64,000 nucleotides of DNA from Bin52 sp965243345 (lineage in GTDB: Bacteria; Pseudomonadota; Alphaproteobacteria; Thalassobaculales; Thalassobaculaceae). The notes below the pieces were generated by a model. That model was not told the origin of the DNA, ran no database searches, and saw nothing but the letters and a program-made list of their open reading frames with translations. The position numbers were made by a program, and so were the translations under genes. The DNA is taken from NCBI GenBank assembly GCA_965243345.1, contig CBDEUR010000003.1, positions 2,914,001 through 2,978,000 on the forward strand, given 5' to 3'. Below are positions 33,835 through 42,067 of the stretch, piece by piece (position 1 is the first letter of the stretch; every line of letters begins with the position of its first letter).

Positions 33835-34359
33835 ATGGCGGTCAGGCCGATCATCAGGATGGGGCATCCCGTATTGCGCCGGCGTGCGGCCCCGGTGACG
33901 GCGGATCATGCGGCCCTGCTGCCCGACCTGGTGCGCGACATGGTCGAGACCATGACCGCCGCCCGCGGCATCGGGCTCGCCGCGCCCCAGGTTGCCGAGA
34001 GTCTGCGCGTCATCGTCTTCCTCGACATGGCGTGCCGCGAGACCGACGAGGCGGTACCGCTGCAGGTGCTGATCAACCCCGAGGTCGTGCCCGTCGGCGA
34101 CGAGACCGCGATTGACTGGGAAGGCTGCCTCTCGATCCCGGGCCTGCGCGGCGAGGTGGCGCGCCATGCACGGATCCGCTACAGCGGCATCGACGGGACC
34201 GGACAGCGCGTCGAACGCGAGGCGACCGGGCTCGCGGCCCGCGTGGTGCAGCACGAGGTCGACCATCTCGACGGCATTCTCTACCCGGAGCGGATGACCG
34301 ACATGCGCCGGTTCGGCTTTGTCGAGGAGCTCGATGACAACGAGGACATGGACCAATGA
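33835..34359 (+). CDS. def: Peptide deformylase
   Basis: A 174-residue metal-dependent deformylase that removes the formyl group from new proteins. All three motifs are present: GIGLAAPQV (45-53), EGCLSIPG (96-103, Cys98 as metal ligand) and QHEVDHLDG (139-147, His140, Glu141, His144). The acidic C-terminus ends EELDDNEDMDQ. There is no ribosome site before ATG 33835, and a promoter-like pair ends seven bases upstream, so the mRNA may be leaderless. Its stop overlaps the COQ9 start by ATGA. Confidence 0.95.
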   Translation: MAVRPIIRMGHPVLRRRAAPVTADHAALLPDLVRDMVETMTAARGIGLAAPQVAESLRVIVFLDMACRETDEAVPLQVLINPEVVPVGDETAIDWEGCLSIPGLRGEVARHARIRYSGIDGTGQRVEREATGLAARVVQHEVDHLDGILYPERMTDMRRFGFVEELDDNEDMDQ

Positions 34360-35003
34360 CCGGTAACGCCGGGGCCGCGGAGCGGATCCAGGCACTGCGC
34401 GATCGCCTGATCGAGGCGTCGCTCCCGCATGTGCCGTTCGACGGCTGGACCCTGCGGGCGCTGGCGGCGGGTGCAGCCGATATCGGGCTCGGCATCGGCG
34501 AGGTTCACGCCGCCTTTCCCGATCCTGCCCGCAACAGCGTCAGCCACTTCGCCGAGTGGACCGACCGGCGCATGCTGGAACGCCTCGCCGGAACCGACCT
34601 CGACAGCCTCCGGACCCGGGAAAGGGTGTCGCTGGCGATCCGCCTGCGCCTTGAACTCCTGGCCGCTCATCGCGAGGCGGTGCGGCACGCGATCGGGTAC
34701 CTGTCGCTTCCCGGCAACCAGCTGCTCGGGCTCGGGTGCGCGTGCCGCAGCGTCGACGGGATCTGGCACGCCGTCGGAGACCGGTCGACGGACTTCAGCT
34801 ACTACACGAAGCGCGGCCTGCTCGCCGGCGTGCTGCTGTCGACGACGCTGTTCTGGCTTGACGACGACTCGGACGGGTTCGCCGACACCGCAGCCTTCCT
34901 GGACAGGCGCATTGCCGACATCATGCGCATCCCGGAGATACGCGGGCGTCTGAGCCGCATCATCCCGAAACCCCGGTTCAGGCGGTCCTCGCGACGCGGT
35001 TGA
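34356..35003 (+). CDS. COQ9 family ubiquinone biosynthesis protein
   Basis: A 215-residue helical protein of the COQ9/RpsU-adjacent family. The N-terminal TetR-like helical part reads HVPFDGWTLRALAAGAADIG (near 26-45). The lipid-binding part holds SHFAEWTDRRML, LPGNQLLGLG and IWHAVGDRSTDFSYYTKRGLLAGVLLSTTLFWLDD (in pieces), the most conserved stretch of COQ9. COQ9 binds quinone-precursor lipids and aids COQ7-type hydroxylation. It overlaps def by ATGA. This family in a bacterium points to Alphaproteobacteria. Its 3' end overlaps the purK end by 26 bases. Confidence 0.88.
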   Translation: MTGNAGAAERIQALRDRLIEASLPHVPFDGWTLRALAAGAADIGLGIGEVHAAFPDPARNSVSHFAEWTDRRMLERLAGTDLDSLRTRERVSLAIRLRLELLAAHREAVRHAIGYLSLPGNQLLGLGCACRSVDGIWHAVGDRSTDFSYYTKRGLLAGVLLSTTLFWLDDDSDGFADTAAFLDRRIADIMRIPEIRGRLSRIIPKPRFRRSSRRG

Positions 35004-36057
35004 CGTGCCCCATCTTGCGTCCCGGACGGGTCTCGGACTTGCCGTAGAGATGCAGCCGGGCGCCGGGCTCGGCCAGGACGTCGGCCCAGCTGTCCGCCGC
35101 TTCGCCGATCAGGTTCTTCATCACGGTCGGATGCAGGAGGTCCGCAGGTCCGGGCGCATGACCGGTGACCGTGCGCACCAGCTGCTCGAACTGGCTCGTG
35201 GCCGCGCCGTCGATGGTCCAGTGCCCGGAGTTGTGGGGTCGCGGCGCAAGCTCGTTCATCAGCAGCGAGCCGTCGACGAGCAGGAACATCTCGACAGCCA
35301 GGACTCCGACCAGCCCGGAGGCCTCCGCGAGCGTCACCGCGATGCGGCAGGCCGCGGCCGAGACCTCCGCCGGAACGCAGGCCGGCGCGATGGTGGTGTC
35401 GAGAATGTGGTTCTCGTGCCGGTTCTCGACCACACAGTAGGGGACCGGCCGGCCGTCGAGACCCCGTGCGACGATGACCGAGACCTCGCGCTCGAAGCCC
35501 ACGAACGCCTCGAGGATCGCATCGTCCGTGCCAAGCGCCGACCAGGCCGGTTCCAGGTCCTCCGGCGCGCGAAGGACCGCCTGTCCCTTGCCGTCGTAGC
35601 CGAACCTGCTGGTCTTCAGCACCGCGGGAAAGCCGATGGCGCCGGCCGCGTTGGCCAGCGTGGTCCGGTCGGTCACGTGACGCCAGCGGGCAACCGGTAC
35701 CCGGTTCGAGGCCGCGAACTCCTTCTCCCGGACCCGGTGTTGCGAGACCGCGAGCAGGGCGGCACCCGGACGGACCGGAACCCGTTCCTCCAGCAGGCGC
35801 ACCGATGCGAGCGGAATGTTCTCGAACTCGTAGGTGACGACGTCGACGGCGCCTGCGAAGGCGGCGAGCGCCTCGCTGTCGCCGAACTCCGCCACCGTCA
35901 CGCGATCGGTGACCTGGGAGGCCGGGCTGTCGGCCTCGGGCGTGTAGACATGGCACCGGTACCCGAGCCGGGCCGCGGCCAGGGCGGTCATGCGGCCGAG
36001 TTGCCCGCCGCCCAGGATGCCGATCACGCTGCCAGGGCCGAGCGCCGTGGTCAGCAC
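34978..36057 (-). CDS. purK: N5-carboxyaminoimidazole ribonucleotide synthase
   Basis: A 359-residue ATP-grasp enzyme that adds bicarbonate to aminoimidazole ribonucleotide in purine synthesis. It begins VIGILGGGQLGRMTALAAARLGY (pieces), with FPAVLKTSRFGYDGKGQ and VEMFLLVDGSLLMNELAPRPHNSGHWTID (pieces) for ATP and metal binding. The start is GTG 36057, with GGAAGA just upstream, overlapping the purE stop by seven bases; a longer in-frame reading to 36105 lies within purE. It is the product partner of PurE. The 3' end overlaps COQ9 on the other strand. Confidence 0.94.
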   Translation of the reverse strand: MLTTALGPGSVIGILGGGQLGRMTALAAARLGYRCHVYTPEADSPASQVTDRVTVAEFGDSEALAAFAGAVDVVTYEFENIPLASVRLLEERVPVRPGAALLAVSQHRVREKEFAASNRVPVARWRHVTDRTTLANAAGAIGFPAVLKTSRFGYDGKGQAVLRAPEDLEPAWSALGTDDAILEAFVGFEREVSVIVARGLDGRPVPYCVVENRHENHILDTTIAPACVPAEVSAAACRIAVTLAEASGLVGVLAVEMFLLVDGSLLMNELAPRPHNSGHWTIDGAATSQFEQLVRTVTGHAPGPADLLHPTVMKNLIGEAADSWADVLAEPGARLHLYGKSETRPGRKMGHVNRVARTA

Positions 36058-36557
36058 GGGTCTTCCGGCACCTCGCCCACCGCCTCCGCCTGCGCGCGCC
36101 GCCACGCGTCAAGCCTGGTTGCGAGGTCCCCGTCGCCGGTTGCAAGAATGGCGGCCGCCAGCAGGGCCGCGTTCGCCGCCCCGGCGCCGCCGATCGCGAG
36201 CGTGCCGACCGGGACGCCGCGGGGCATCTGCACGATCGACAGCAGGCTGTCGAGACCACTCAGCGCCCGGCTCTCGACCGGGACGCCGAGCACCGGCAGC
36301 GAGGTCTGGGCCGCGACCATTCCCGGCAGGTGAGCCGCTCCCCCGGCACCCGCGATGATGACCTGGAGCCCGCGGCCGCGGGCTTCGCGGGCGTAGGTCG
36401 CCATCCGGTCCGGCGTGCGGTGCGCGGACACCAGCCGCACCTCGTAGTCGATCGCAAGTTCCTCGAGAATGGCCGCGGCGTGGCGCATGGTCGGCCAGTC
36501 CGACTGGCTTCCCATGATCAGTCCGACACGGGGCCGCGAGGGCGCCTGCTGTCCCAT
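36051..36557 (-). CDS. purE: 5-(carboxyamino)imidazole ribonucleotide mutase
   Basis: A 168-residue PurE class I, which moves the carboxyl group from N5 to C4 of the ribonucleotide made by PurK. Signatures: VGLIMGSQSDWPTM near 11-24, VRLVSAHRTPDRM near 40-52 and AGAGGAAHLPGMVAAQTSLPVLGVPV (pieces). ATG 36557 has GGAG upstream. It lies between a DUF465 gene (40 bases upstream) and purK (overlapping), so the order is DUF465-purE-purK. Confidence 0.95.
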   Translation of the reverse strand: MGQQAPSRPRVGLIMGSQSDWPTMRHAAAILEELAIDYEVRLVSAHRTPDRMATYAREARGRGLQVIIAGAGGAAHLPGMVAAQTSLPVLGVPVESRALSGLDSLLSIVQMPRGVPVGTLAIGGAGAANAALLAAAILATGDGDLATRLDAWRRAQAEAVGEVPEDPC

Positions 36558-36597
36558 GGCGTTCTCCGGTGCGTCTCGCGGCTGCCCGACCTGCCGC

Positions 36598-36822
36598 TCA
36601 GGCAATGATGTCCGGCAGCAGGTCGCTCTCGATCTGGGCGATCTGGTCCCTGAGCGCCAGCTTCCGCTTCTTCAGCCGTGTCAGGCGCAGCTGATCGAAA
36701 CCGGTCGGGCGGGACAGGCTGTCGATCACGCTGTCAAGGTCTCGGTGCTCCTCGCGCAGCTGGTGCAGGCGCGCCTTGAGCTCCTCCCGGTCCCGCATGC
36801 TCACGATGCTCTTCCCGCCCAT
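36598..36822 (-). CDS. YdcH/DUF465 family small coiled protein
   Basis: A 74-residue protein, mostly one charged amphipathic helix pair: ELKARLHQLREEHRDLDSVID, then RLTRLKKRKLALRDQIAQIES. This is the DUF465 layout with the diagnostic LKKRKLALRDQI. Function unknown. The start could be ATG 36822, or GTG/ATG about 18-24 bases downstream, which have GGAAGAG before them. It is upstream of purE-purK and divergent from a second DUF465 gene. Confidence 0.8.
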   Translation of the reverse strand: MGGKSIVSMRDREELKARLHQLREEHRDLDSVIDSLSRPTGFDQLRLTRLKKRKLALRDQIAQIESDLLPDIIA

Positions 36823-36909
36823 CTTCAGGATCGCGGGTCATAGCAAGGTTCGCCGTGCATGAACAGCGGCAACGGAGGCGTGCGCGCCGGGCATTCCGGC
36901 TCATCGAGA

Positions 36910-36938
36910 TTGCGCCCGACGGCGGTGCACAATAGAAT
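36910..36938 (+). promoter_or_regulatory. Promoter of the 58-residue DUF465 gene
   Basis: TTGCGC (36910-36915), a 17-base spacer and TAGAAT (36933-36938, five of six). The start point near 36945 leaves a leader of about 41 bases ending in GGAGGA. Confidence 0.5.
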
Positions 36939-36985
36939 TTGGGCCTTCGCTCGACCGACCAGTCCAGTACAGACGGAGGACACAG

Positions 36986-37162
36986 ATGACGGATATGGCA
37001 CGTACGGACGAACTGCGTGCACGCCACGCCGAACTGGATCGCCTGCTGGCAGAGGAACAGGCGAGACCCATGCCGGACAGCGGTATCCTGTCAGACCTCA
37101 AACGGCGCAAGCTTGCGCTCAAGGACCAGATCGCCAGTGCCGAGGGAGCTGTCGACGCCTGA
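36986..37162 (+). CDS. Very small DUF465/YdcH-like protein
   Basis: A 58-residue open frame with a strong GGAGGA eight bases before ATG 36986. It reads MTDMARTDELRARHAELDRL at the start, and SDLKRRKLALKDQIAS near the end holds the DUF465 signature LKxRKLALKDQI. It is probably a helical hairpin like its divergent neighbour at 36598-36822, to which it looks paralogous. Function unknown. It stops 16 bases before the pcaG end on the other strand. Confidence 0.8.
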   Translation: MTDMARTDELRARHAELDRLLAEEQARPMPDSGILSDLKRRKLALKDQIASAEGAVDA

Positions 37163-37178
37163 ACGGCGCCTCGATGCG

Positions 37179-37754
37179 TCACGGCTCGAAGAAGACCGTC
37201 TCGTGCTCGCCCCTGAGATGGATGTCGAAGAGGTAGACCCCGGCGCGCGAACCGGGCGCGGCGAGAAGGGTGTCCCGGCGTTCGGGCGGAACGATTGACA
37301 GCACCGGGTCCGACGCATTGGCCTCGGCCTCGTCGGCAAAGTAGACCCGGGTGAATGCGTGGCGCGGCATTCCCCGCATGAACAGGATCACGTTCAGGTG
37401 CGGCGCCTGTCCGTCGCCCGGCGGACCCGGCCGGATGGTCTCGAACACGAACCGGTGTTCGGAATCGGTACCGGTTCCGCATCGCCCGAAACCGGCAAAC
37501 CCGGTATTGCTCCTGCCGTCAGGGTAGCGGCCGGTGGCATCCGCCTGCCAGATCTCCACCATGGCGTCCGGCACCGTCTCGCCTTCGGCATCGAAGATCC
37601 GGCCCTCGAGGCGAAGCCGCCGGCCGGGGGTGTCGGGTCCGGCCATGGTCCCGTCCGCGATACCGGCGAGCGCGGAATGGCCGTACTGGCCGGGGGTCAG
37701 TCCGAAGGCGAAGAACGGCCCGACGGTCTGGGACGGTGTCTGGCGCCGGCGCAC
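37179..37754 (-). CDS. pcaG: Protocatechuate 3,4-dioxygenase, alpha subunit
   Basis: A 191-residue alpha subunit of the intradiol ring-cleaving dioxygenase. It has TPSQTVGPFFAFGLTP at the start, DAMVEIWQADATGRYPDG (the place of the first iron tyrosine in the beta subunit) and PHLNVILFMRGMPRHAFTRVYFADE (pieces). The alpha subunit lacks the iron-binding histidines, as expected (LNV in place of HIH). It follows pcaH with a three-base gap. The complex opens protocatechuate to 3-carboxymuconate. Confidence 0.93.
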   Translation of the reverse strand: MRRRQTPSQTVGPFFAFGLTPGQYGHSALAGIADGTMAGPDTPGRRLRLEGRIFDAEGETVPDAMVEIWQADATGRYPDGRSNTGFAGFGRCGTGTDSEHRFVFETIRPGPPGDGQAPHLNVILFMRGMPRHAFTRVYFADEAEANASDPVLSIVPPERRDTLLAAPGSRAGVYLFDIHLRGEHETVFFEP

Positions 37755-37757
37755 GGC

Positions 37758-38480
37758 TCAGCCCTCCAGCGGCGTGGCGCGACGGCCGCGCAGCACGATG
37801 TCGAACCGGTAGCCCAGCGCAAAGCCCTCCTCGGTCACCTCGGGGTCGTAGTCCATGACCAGAAGGTCGCGGAAGGGCGCCGGCGTACCCATGTAGATCG
37901 GGTCGTGCGCGAGCAGGGGGTCTCCCGGAAAGTAGCTCTGGGTCACGAGCCGGGTCACGAAGGCCGGGCCGAACAGCGACAGGTGGATATGCGCCGGACG
38001 CCAGGCGTTGGGATGGTTGCCCCAGGGGTATGCCGCCGGCTTGATGGTGATGAACCGGTAGCATCCCCTCTCGTCGGTCACGCAGCGCCCGCCGCCGAAG
38101 AAGTTGGGGTCGATGGGCGCGTCGTGCCGGTCGGCGGCGTGTATGTATCGCCCGGCGGAGTTGCACTGCCAGATCTCGATCAGGGTGTCGGGCTGCGCGC
38201 GCCCGTCCTCGTCGAGCACCCGGCCGGTCACGATGATGCGCTCGCCGAGCGGCGCGCCGTCGGTGACCCCGTTTCGTGTCAGGTCGTGGTCGAGCGGCTG
38301 CACGGCGCCGTGTCCGTACACGGGTCCGGTCAGTTCCGACAGGGTCTGGATCAGCGGGATCGCCGGCCGGCCGGGGCTTCGGGACAGGCTCGAGCGGTAC
38401 TCCGGCACTACCCAGTCCGGCTGGGTTTCCGGATCGAACGGTGCGTATCCGGGCAGGTCCCGGCTGCTGGTATCGGACAT
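37758..38480 (-). CDS. pcaH: Protocatechuate 3,4-dioxygenase, beta subunit
   Basis: A 240-residue beta subunit that holds the non-haem Fe(III). The four ligands are all present with the right spacing: Tyr112 (GRYIHAADRHD), Tyr151 (PAAYPWGNHPN), His164 and His166 (WRPAHIHLSLFG), with Arg161 beside them. ATG 38480 has AGGGAGG six bases upstream; a GTG two codons earlier is less likely. It is preceded by the glycerate-kinase gene, 14 bases away. No other pca ring-opening genes (pcaB, pcaC, pcaD) are in the window. Confidence 0.94.
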   Translation of the reverse strand: MSDTSSRDLPGYAPFDPETQPDWVVPEYRSSLSRSPGRPAIPLIQTLSELTGPVYGHGAVQPLDHDLTRNGVTDGAPLGERIIVTGRVLDEDGRAQPDTLIEIWQCNSAGRYIHAADRHDAPIDPNFFGGGRCVTDERGCYRFITIKPAAYPWGNHPNAWRPAHIHLSLFGPAFVTRLVTQSYFPGDPLLAHDPIYMGTPAPFRDLLVMDYDPEVTEEGFALGYRFDIVLRGRRATPLEG

Positions 38481-38494
38481 CGGCACCCTCCCTG

Positions 38495-39802
38495 TCAGCG
38501 TGCGGTGTCGATCAGGATGGCCCGGAAATCGTTGACATTGGTCAGGGTCGGACCGCGCATCACCAGACCGTCAAGACGCGAGAAGAACCCGAATCCGTCG
38601 TTGCGCGCAAGGAATTCCGCTGCCCGCAGCCCGGCGTCGGAGGCCCGGGCAAGGGTCCGCGGCAGGTAGATCGCACCGGCATTGTCACAGGTCCCGTCAA
38701 TGCCGTCGGTATCGCAGGCAATCGCCGAGATCCGGTCCAGGCAGTCGGTCGACCGTTCGGCCAGGGCGACGGCGAGGCCGAGCAGGAACTCGGCGTTGCG
38801 CCCGCCCTCGCCGTCACCGGTGACGGTGACGGTGGTCTCGCCGCCCGACAGCAGCACGCAGGGAGGCGGCGCCGGCTGGCCGTGCCGCGCCACCTGGCTG
38901 GCGATGCCGGCATGCACGCGTGCGACCTCGCGGGACTCGCCCTCGATCGCGTCACCGAGAATGAGCGGCGTCACCCCGGCCAGGCGAGCGGTCTCCGCCG
39001 CCGCGACCAGCGCCTGCTGGGGCGTGGCGACCAGCCGGGCCCTGGCCCGTCGCAGCCGGGGATCGCCCGGCTTGGGAGTCTCGCTGTCCGGGCGCGCCAG
39101 ATGCGCGGCCACTGCCGGCGGTGGCGTGATGGCGTAACGCCGCAGCACCTCGCGCGCCTCGGCGAGGCTTGTCGGGTCCGCGACCGCCGGACCCGATGCG
39201 ATGACATCGAACGCGTCGCCCGGAACGTCGGAAATCGCCAGGGTCTCCAGGCGGGCCGGCGCCGCGGCGAGTGCCAGGCGCCCCCCCTTGCTGGCCGACA
39301 GGTGCTTGCGTACGCAGTTCATCTCGTGAATGGTCGCCCCGCACGCCAGCAGGTCTTCGGTCACCCGCTGCTTGTCGGCAAGGTCAAGTCCCCCGGCCGG
39401 CAGCGACAGCAGTGACGACCCGCCTCCCGAGACCAGGAACAGCGCGAGGTCATCCGGACCCAGGCCGCGGGCGAGTTCGAGCAGGCGCGCGGCCGCCGCA
39501 AGCCCGGCCGCGTCCGGGACCGGGTGGGCGGCCTCGACCACCTCGACGTGCCGGCACGGGACCGCGTGGCCGTACCTCGTGACCACCAGCCCCTCGAGCG
39601 GCCGGCCGGGCAGGTTCAGGTCCCACCAGGTCTCCACCGCGCGCGCCATCGAGCCGCCGGCCTTGCCCGCGCCCAGCACCACCACCCGGCCGGCCGGCGG
39701 GTCGGCCAGGACCCGGTCGAGATGCGCCGGCAGGCACCGTTCGGGATCGGCGGCCGCGACCGCGGCGTCGAACATGGCGTTGAGCAGGTCGACGGGATCC
39801 AT
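38495..39802 (-). CDS. Glycerate 2-kinase (DUF4147/MOFRL family)
   Basis: A 435-residue class II glycerate kinase (also called TtuD or hydroxypyruvate reductase in old annotations), which phosphorylates D-glycerate to 2-phosphoglycerate. N-terminal DUF4147 part: RVVVLGAGKAGGSMARAVE near 38-56, VVEAAHPVPDAAGLAAA and LFLVSGGGSSLL near 120-132. C-terminal MOFRL part: VLLSGGETTVTVTGDGEGGRNAEFLLG (pieces) and ACDTDGIDGTCDNAGA. It heads a tight minus-strand run with pcaH and pcaG (14- and 3-base gaps), though the pathways differ. Confidence 0.9.
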   Translation of the reverse strand: MDPVDLLNAMFDAAVAAADPERCLPAHLDRVLADPPAGRVVVLGAGKAGGSMARAVETWWDLNLPGRPLEGLVVTRYGHAVPCRHVEVVEAAHPVPDAAGLAAAARLLELARGLGPDDLALFLVSGGGSSLLSLPAGGLDLADKQRVTEDLLACGATIHEMNCVRKHLSASKGGRLALAAAPARLETLAISDVPGDAFDVIASGPAVADPTSLAEAREVLRRYAITPPPAVAAHLARPDSETPKPGDPRLRRARARLVATPQQALVAAAETARLAGVTPLILGDAIEGESREVARVHAGIASQVARHGQPAPPPCVLLSGGETTVTVTGDGEGGRNAEFLLGLAVALAERSTDCLDRISAIACDTDGIDGTCDNAGAIYLPRTLARASDAGLRAAEFLARNDGFGFFSRLDGLVMRGPTLTNVNDFRAILIDTAR

Positions 39803-39937
39803 GGCTCACCTTCCCGGCAGGGGCTACGGGTCCCGATGTAGCCCGGGCGGGACGGGTCGGGCAATGTCCGCGACCGGTCTTGATTCCGGCCCCGCGTCCG
39901 CGCAGGGTCCCGTTGAACCGCCGGAGGACAGTTTTCC

Positions 39938-40471
39938 ATGGCTCACCGGAACACCGCCCCGGAGATTGTCACCGACCGCCTGAGGCTGCGCTCCTTCGGG
40001 GCCGGCGATTTCGAGGAGTACGCCGGTCTTGTCGGACACCCGCTGGTCGCACGGCACGTCGGCGACGGGACCCGGCTCGACCGGACCGCGGCCTGGCGCC
40101 ACCTGGCCATGGTCCTTGGGCACTGGATCCTGCGTGGTTGCGGCATGTGGGCGGTCGAGCACGACGGCCGGATGGTCGGCCGCGTCGGCCTGCTGCACCC
40201 CGACGGCTGGCCGGCGCTCGAACTCGCCTGGGCCCTGCACCCGGACGCCTGGAACCGCGGGCTGGGGACCGAGGCCGCCGCTGCGGCCATGGACTGGGCG
40301 TTCAATGTCCACGGCGCCGACCGGCTGATCAGCATGGTCCGGCCCGACAACACCGCATCGATCAGGGTGGCGGAGAAACTCGGCATGCACCGGGAGGACA
40401 GCCTGGTCCTGCTCGGTCAGCCGGCCCTGGTCTACGCGCGCGGGCGCGTCATCAGGCAGGCGTCTCCATAG
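39938..40471 (+). CDS. GNAT family N-acetyltransferase (RimJ/RimL-like)
   Basis: A 177-residue acetyltransferase. It begins with the RimJ-type ITDRLRLR-like phrase IVTDRLRLRSF. The acetyl-CoA binding region is WNRGLGTEAAAAAMDWAF (near 108-125), and LISMVRPDNTASIRVAEKLGM (pieces) is the typical GNAT strand-helix after it. It probably acetylates a protein or small-molecule amine; the substrate is unknown. Its last 40 bases overlap the queA end on the opposite strand, a long antisense overlap. Confidence 0.85.
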   Translation: MAHRNTAPEIVTDRLRLRSFGAGDFEEYAGLVGHPLVARHVGDGTRLDRTAAWRHLAMVLGHWILRGCGMWAVEHDGRMVGRVGLLHPDGWPALELAWALHPDAWNRGLGTEAAAAAMDWAFNVHGADRLISMVRPDNTASIRVAEKLGMHREDSLVLLGQPALVYARGRVIRQASP

Positions 40472-41469
40472 GACAGGAATCGGTAGCCCGCGTCGATGGC
40501 GTGGCGATAGGCAGCCATCACCCGTTCGTGCCCGGCAAAGGCGCTGACCAGCATCATCAGGGTTGAGCGGGGCTGGTGGAAGTTCGTGAGCAGCAGGTCG
40601 ACCGCCCGGAAACGGTACCCCGGGGTGATGAACAGCGCGGTCTCGCCTTCGAACGGCGCCGGTCGGCCGGTTGACGCCGCGGCGGTCTCGAGAATCCTGA
40701 GCGTCGTGGTTCCCGCCGCCACCACCCGTCCGCCGGCATCGATGGTACGCCGGATCTCCGCGGCAGTGCCGGCACTGACCGACCCCCACTCGGCGTGCAT
40801 CGGGTGATCGTCGGTGTCGTCAACGGTCACCGGCAGGAAGGTTCCGGCACCCACATGCAGCGTGACCGTGACCCGCCGCACGCCGCGGAGCTCCAGCGCC
40901 CTGACCAGGCGCGGGGTGAAGTGCAGGCTTGCGGTGGGCGCGGCAACGGCCCCGTCACGGACCGCGAACAGGGTCTGGTAGTCGGAGCGGTCACGGGCAT
41001 GGTCCGACTCCGGACCGCGCCTGATGTAGGGCGGCAGGGGCATGCGCCCGGTCTCGTGCAGGCGCGCACGCAGGGTCACGTCGTCGAGACGGAAGTCGAG
41101 CTCGACCTCGCCGGCGTCGCGCGAGAGCACCATCGCATCCAGTCCGCCCGCAAACCGGACCGTATCGCCGGGCCGCAGGCGACGGGCAGGCCGGGCCAGT
41201 GCCTTCCAGCGACCGGGTCCGGCGGGCCTGTGCAGGGTGGCCTCGATGCGCGCGTCGCCGCGCCAGCCATCGAGCCGCGACGGGATGACCCGGGTGTCGT
41301 TGACCACCAGCAGGTCGTCGGGCCCGAGCAGCGAGACCAGGTCCCTGATCGAGCGGTCGGCGAGCCCGGCACCCGTCATGTCGAGCAGGCGCGCCGCGTC
41401 CCGTGGACGCACCGGGTGGTCGGCGATCCGTTGTCTCGGCAGGTCGTAGTCGAACAGGTCGACGCGCAT
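40432..41469 (-). CDS. queA: S-adenosylmethionine:tRNA ribosyltransferase-isomerase
   Basis: A 345-residue QueA that transfers the ribosyl part of SAM to preQ1 in tRNA, giving epoxyqueuosine. Signatures: VDLFDYDLPRQRIADHPVRPRDAARLL (pieces) at the start, LLVVNDTRVIPSRLDG, TASLHFTPRLVRALE, LHVGAGTFLPV and the C-terminal LLTNFHQPRSTLMMLVSAFAG (pieces) and FLSYGDACL. It is preceded by a queuosine-precursor transporter with a six-base gap. tgt and queG lie 2-5 kb away on the other strand. Confidence 0.95.
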   Translation of the reverse strand: MRVDLFDYDLPRQRIADHPVRPRDAARLLDMTGAGLADRSIRDLVSLLGPDDLLVVNDTRVIPSRLDGWRGDARIEATLHRPAGPGRWKALARPARRLRPGDTVRFAGGLDAMVLSRDAGEVELDFRLDDVTLRARLHETGRMPLPPYIRRGPESDHARDRSDYQTLFAVRDGAVAAPTASLHFTPRLVRALELRGVRRVTVTLHVGAGTFLPVTVDDTDDHPMHAEWGSVSAGTAAEIRRTIDAGGRVVAAGTTTLRILETAAASTGRPAPFEGETALFITPGYRFRAVDLLLTNFHQPRSTLMMLVSAFAGHERVMAAYRHAIDAGYRFLSYGDACLMTRPRA

Positions 41470-41475
41470 GCCGCT

Positions 41476-42030
41476 TCACCCGGCGGTCCCGTGCCGGGGG
41501 TCCCCGTTCGGCCTGCCGGCAACCGCCACGATGGCACGGAACGGCCCGAGCAGGACCAGGGCCATCGCGAGCTTGGCGCCGTAGTCACCGATCGCGAGCG
41601 TTATCCAGGGCACGTCGGTGCCGGCGAAGGCGAGAGAGAAGAACAGGGCGGTATCGAGAGCGGAACCCGCGAGCGAGGACACCAGGGGGGCCTTCCACCA
41701 GGTTGCGCGCCGCAGGCGGTCGAAGATCGCGACATCGAGCAGCTGTGCCGTCAGGAAGGCGGTACCGGACGCCAGCGCGATACGCATGTCGGCAAGCGAC
41801 AGCGACAGCACCACCCCGACCGCGAACCCGGCGTACACCACGCGCCGCGCCGGTGCGCTCCCCAGCAGGCGGTTGGTCACATCGGTCACGAGGAACGCCA
41901 CCGGATAGGTAAACGCGCCCCAGGTCAGCCAGTCGCCGAGCTGGTACTCGACCGCGATGTTGGACACCAGCACCACGATGCCCATGGCACACACGGCCAG
42001 CACGGTGGCCTTCGTCACGGACGGTCGCAT
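41476..42030 (-). CDS. yhhQ: Queuosine precursor transporter, YhhQ/VUT family
   Basis: A 184-residue inner-membrane protein with about five or six helices. Family signatures: GAFTYPVAFLVTDVTNRLLG near 43-62, the small-residue helix after it, ASGTAFLTAQLLDVAIFDRLR and WWKAPLVSSLAGSALDTALFFSLAF (pieces). YhhQ proteins import preQ0/preQ1. ATG 42030 has AAGGA upstream; an in-frame extension to 42240 is rejected. It is followed by queA within six bases, so import and use of the precursor are one operon. No preQ1 riboswitch was recognised in the leader. Confidence 0.87.
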   Translation of the reverse strand: MRPSVTKATVLAVCAMGIVVLVSNIAVEYQLGDWLTWGAFTYPVAFLVTDVTNRLLGSAPARRVVYAGFAVGVVLSLSLADMRIALASGTAFLTAQLLDVAIFDRLRRATWWKAPLVSSLAGSALDTALFFSLAFAGTDVPWITLAIGDYGAKLAMALVLLGPFRAIVAVAGRPNGDPRHGTAG

Positions 42031-42067
42031 GCCAGTCCTTCCGGCGCGGGTGGGAACACGAACCCGC

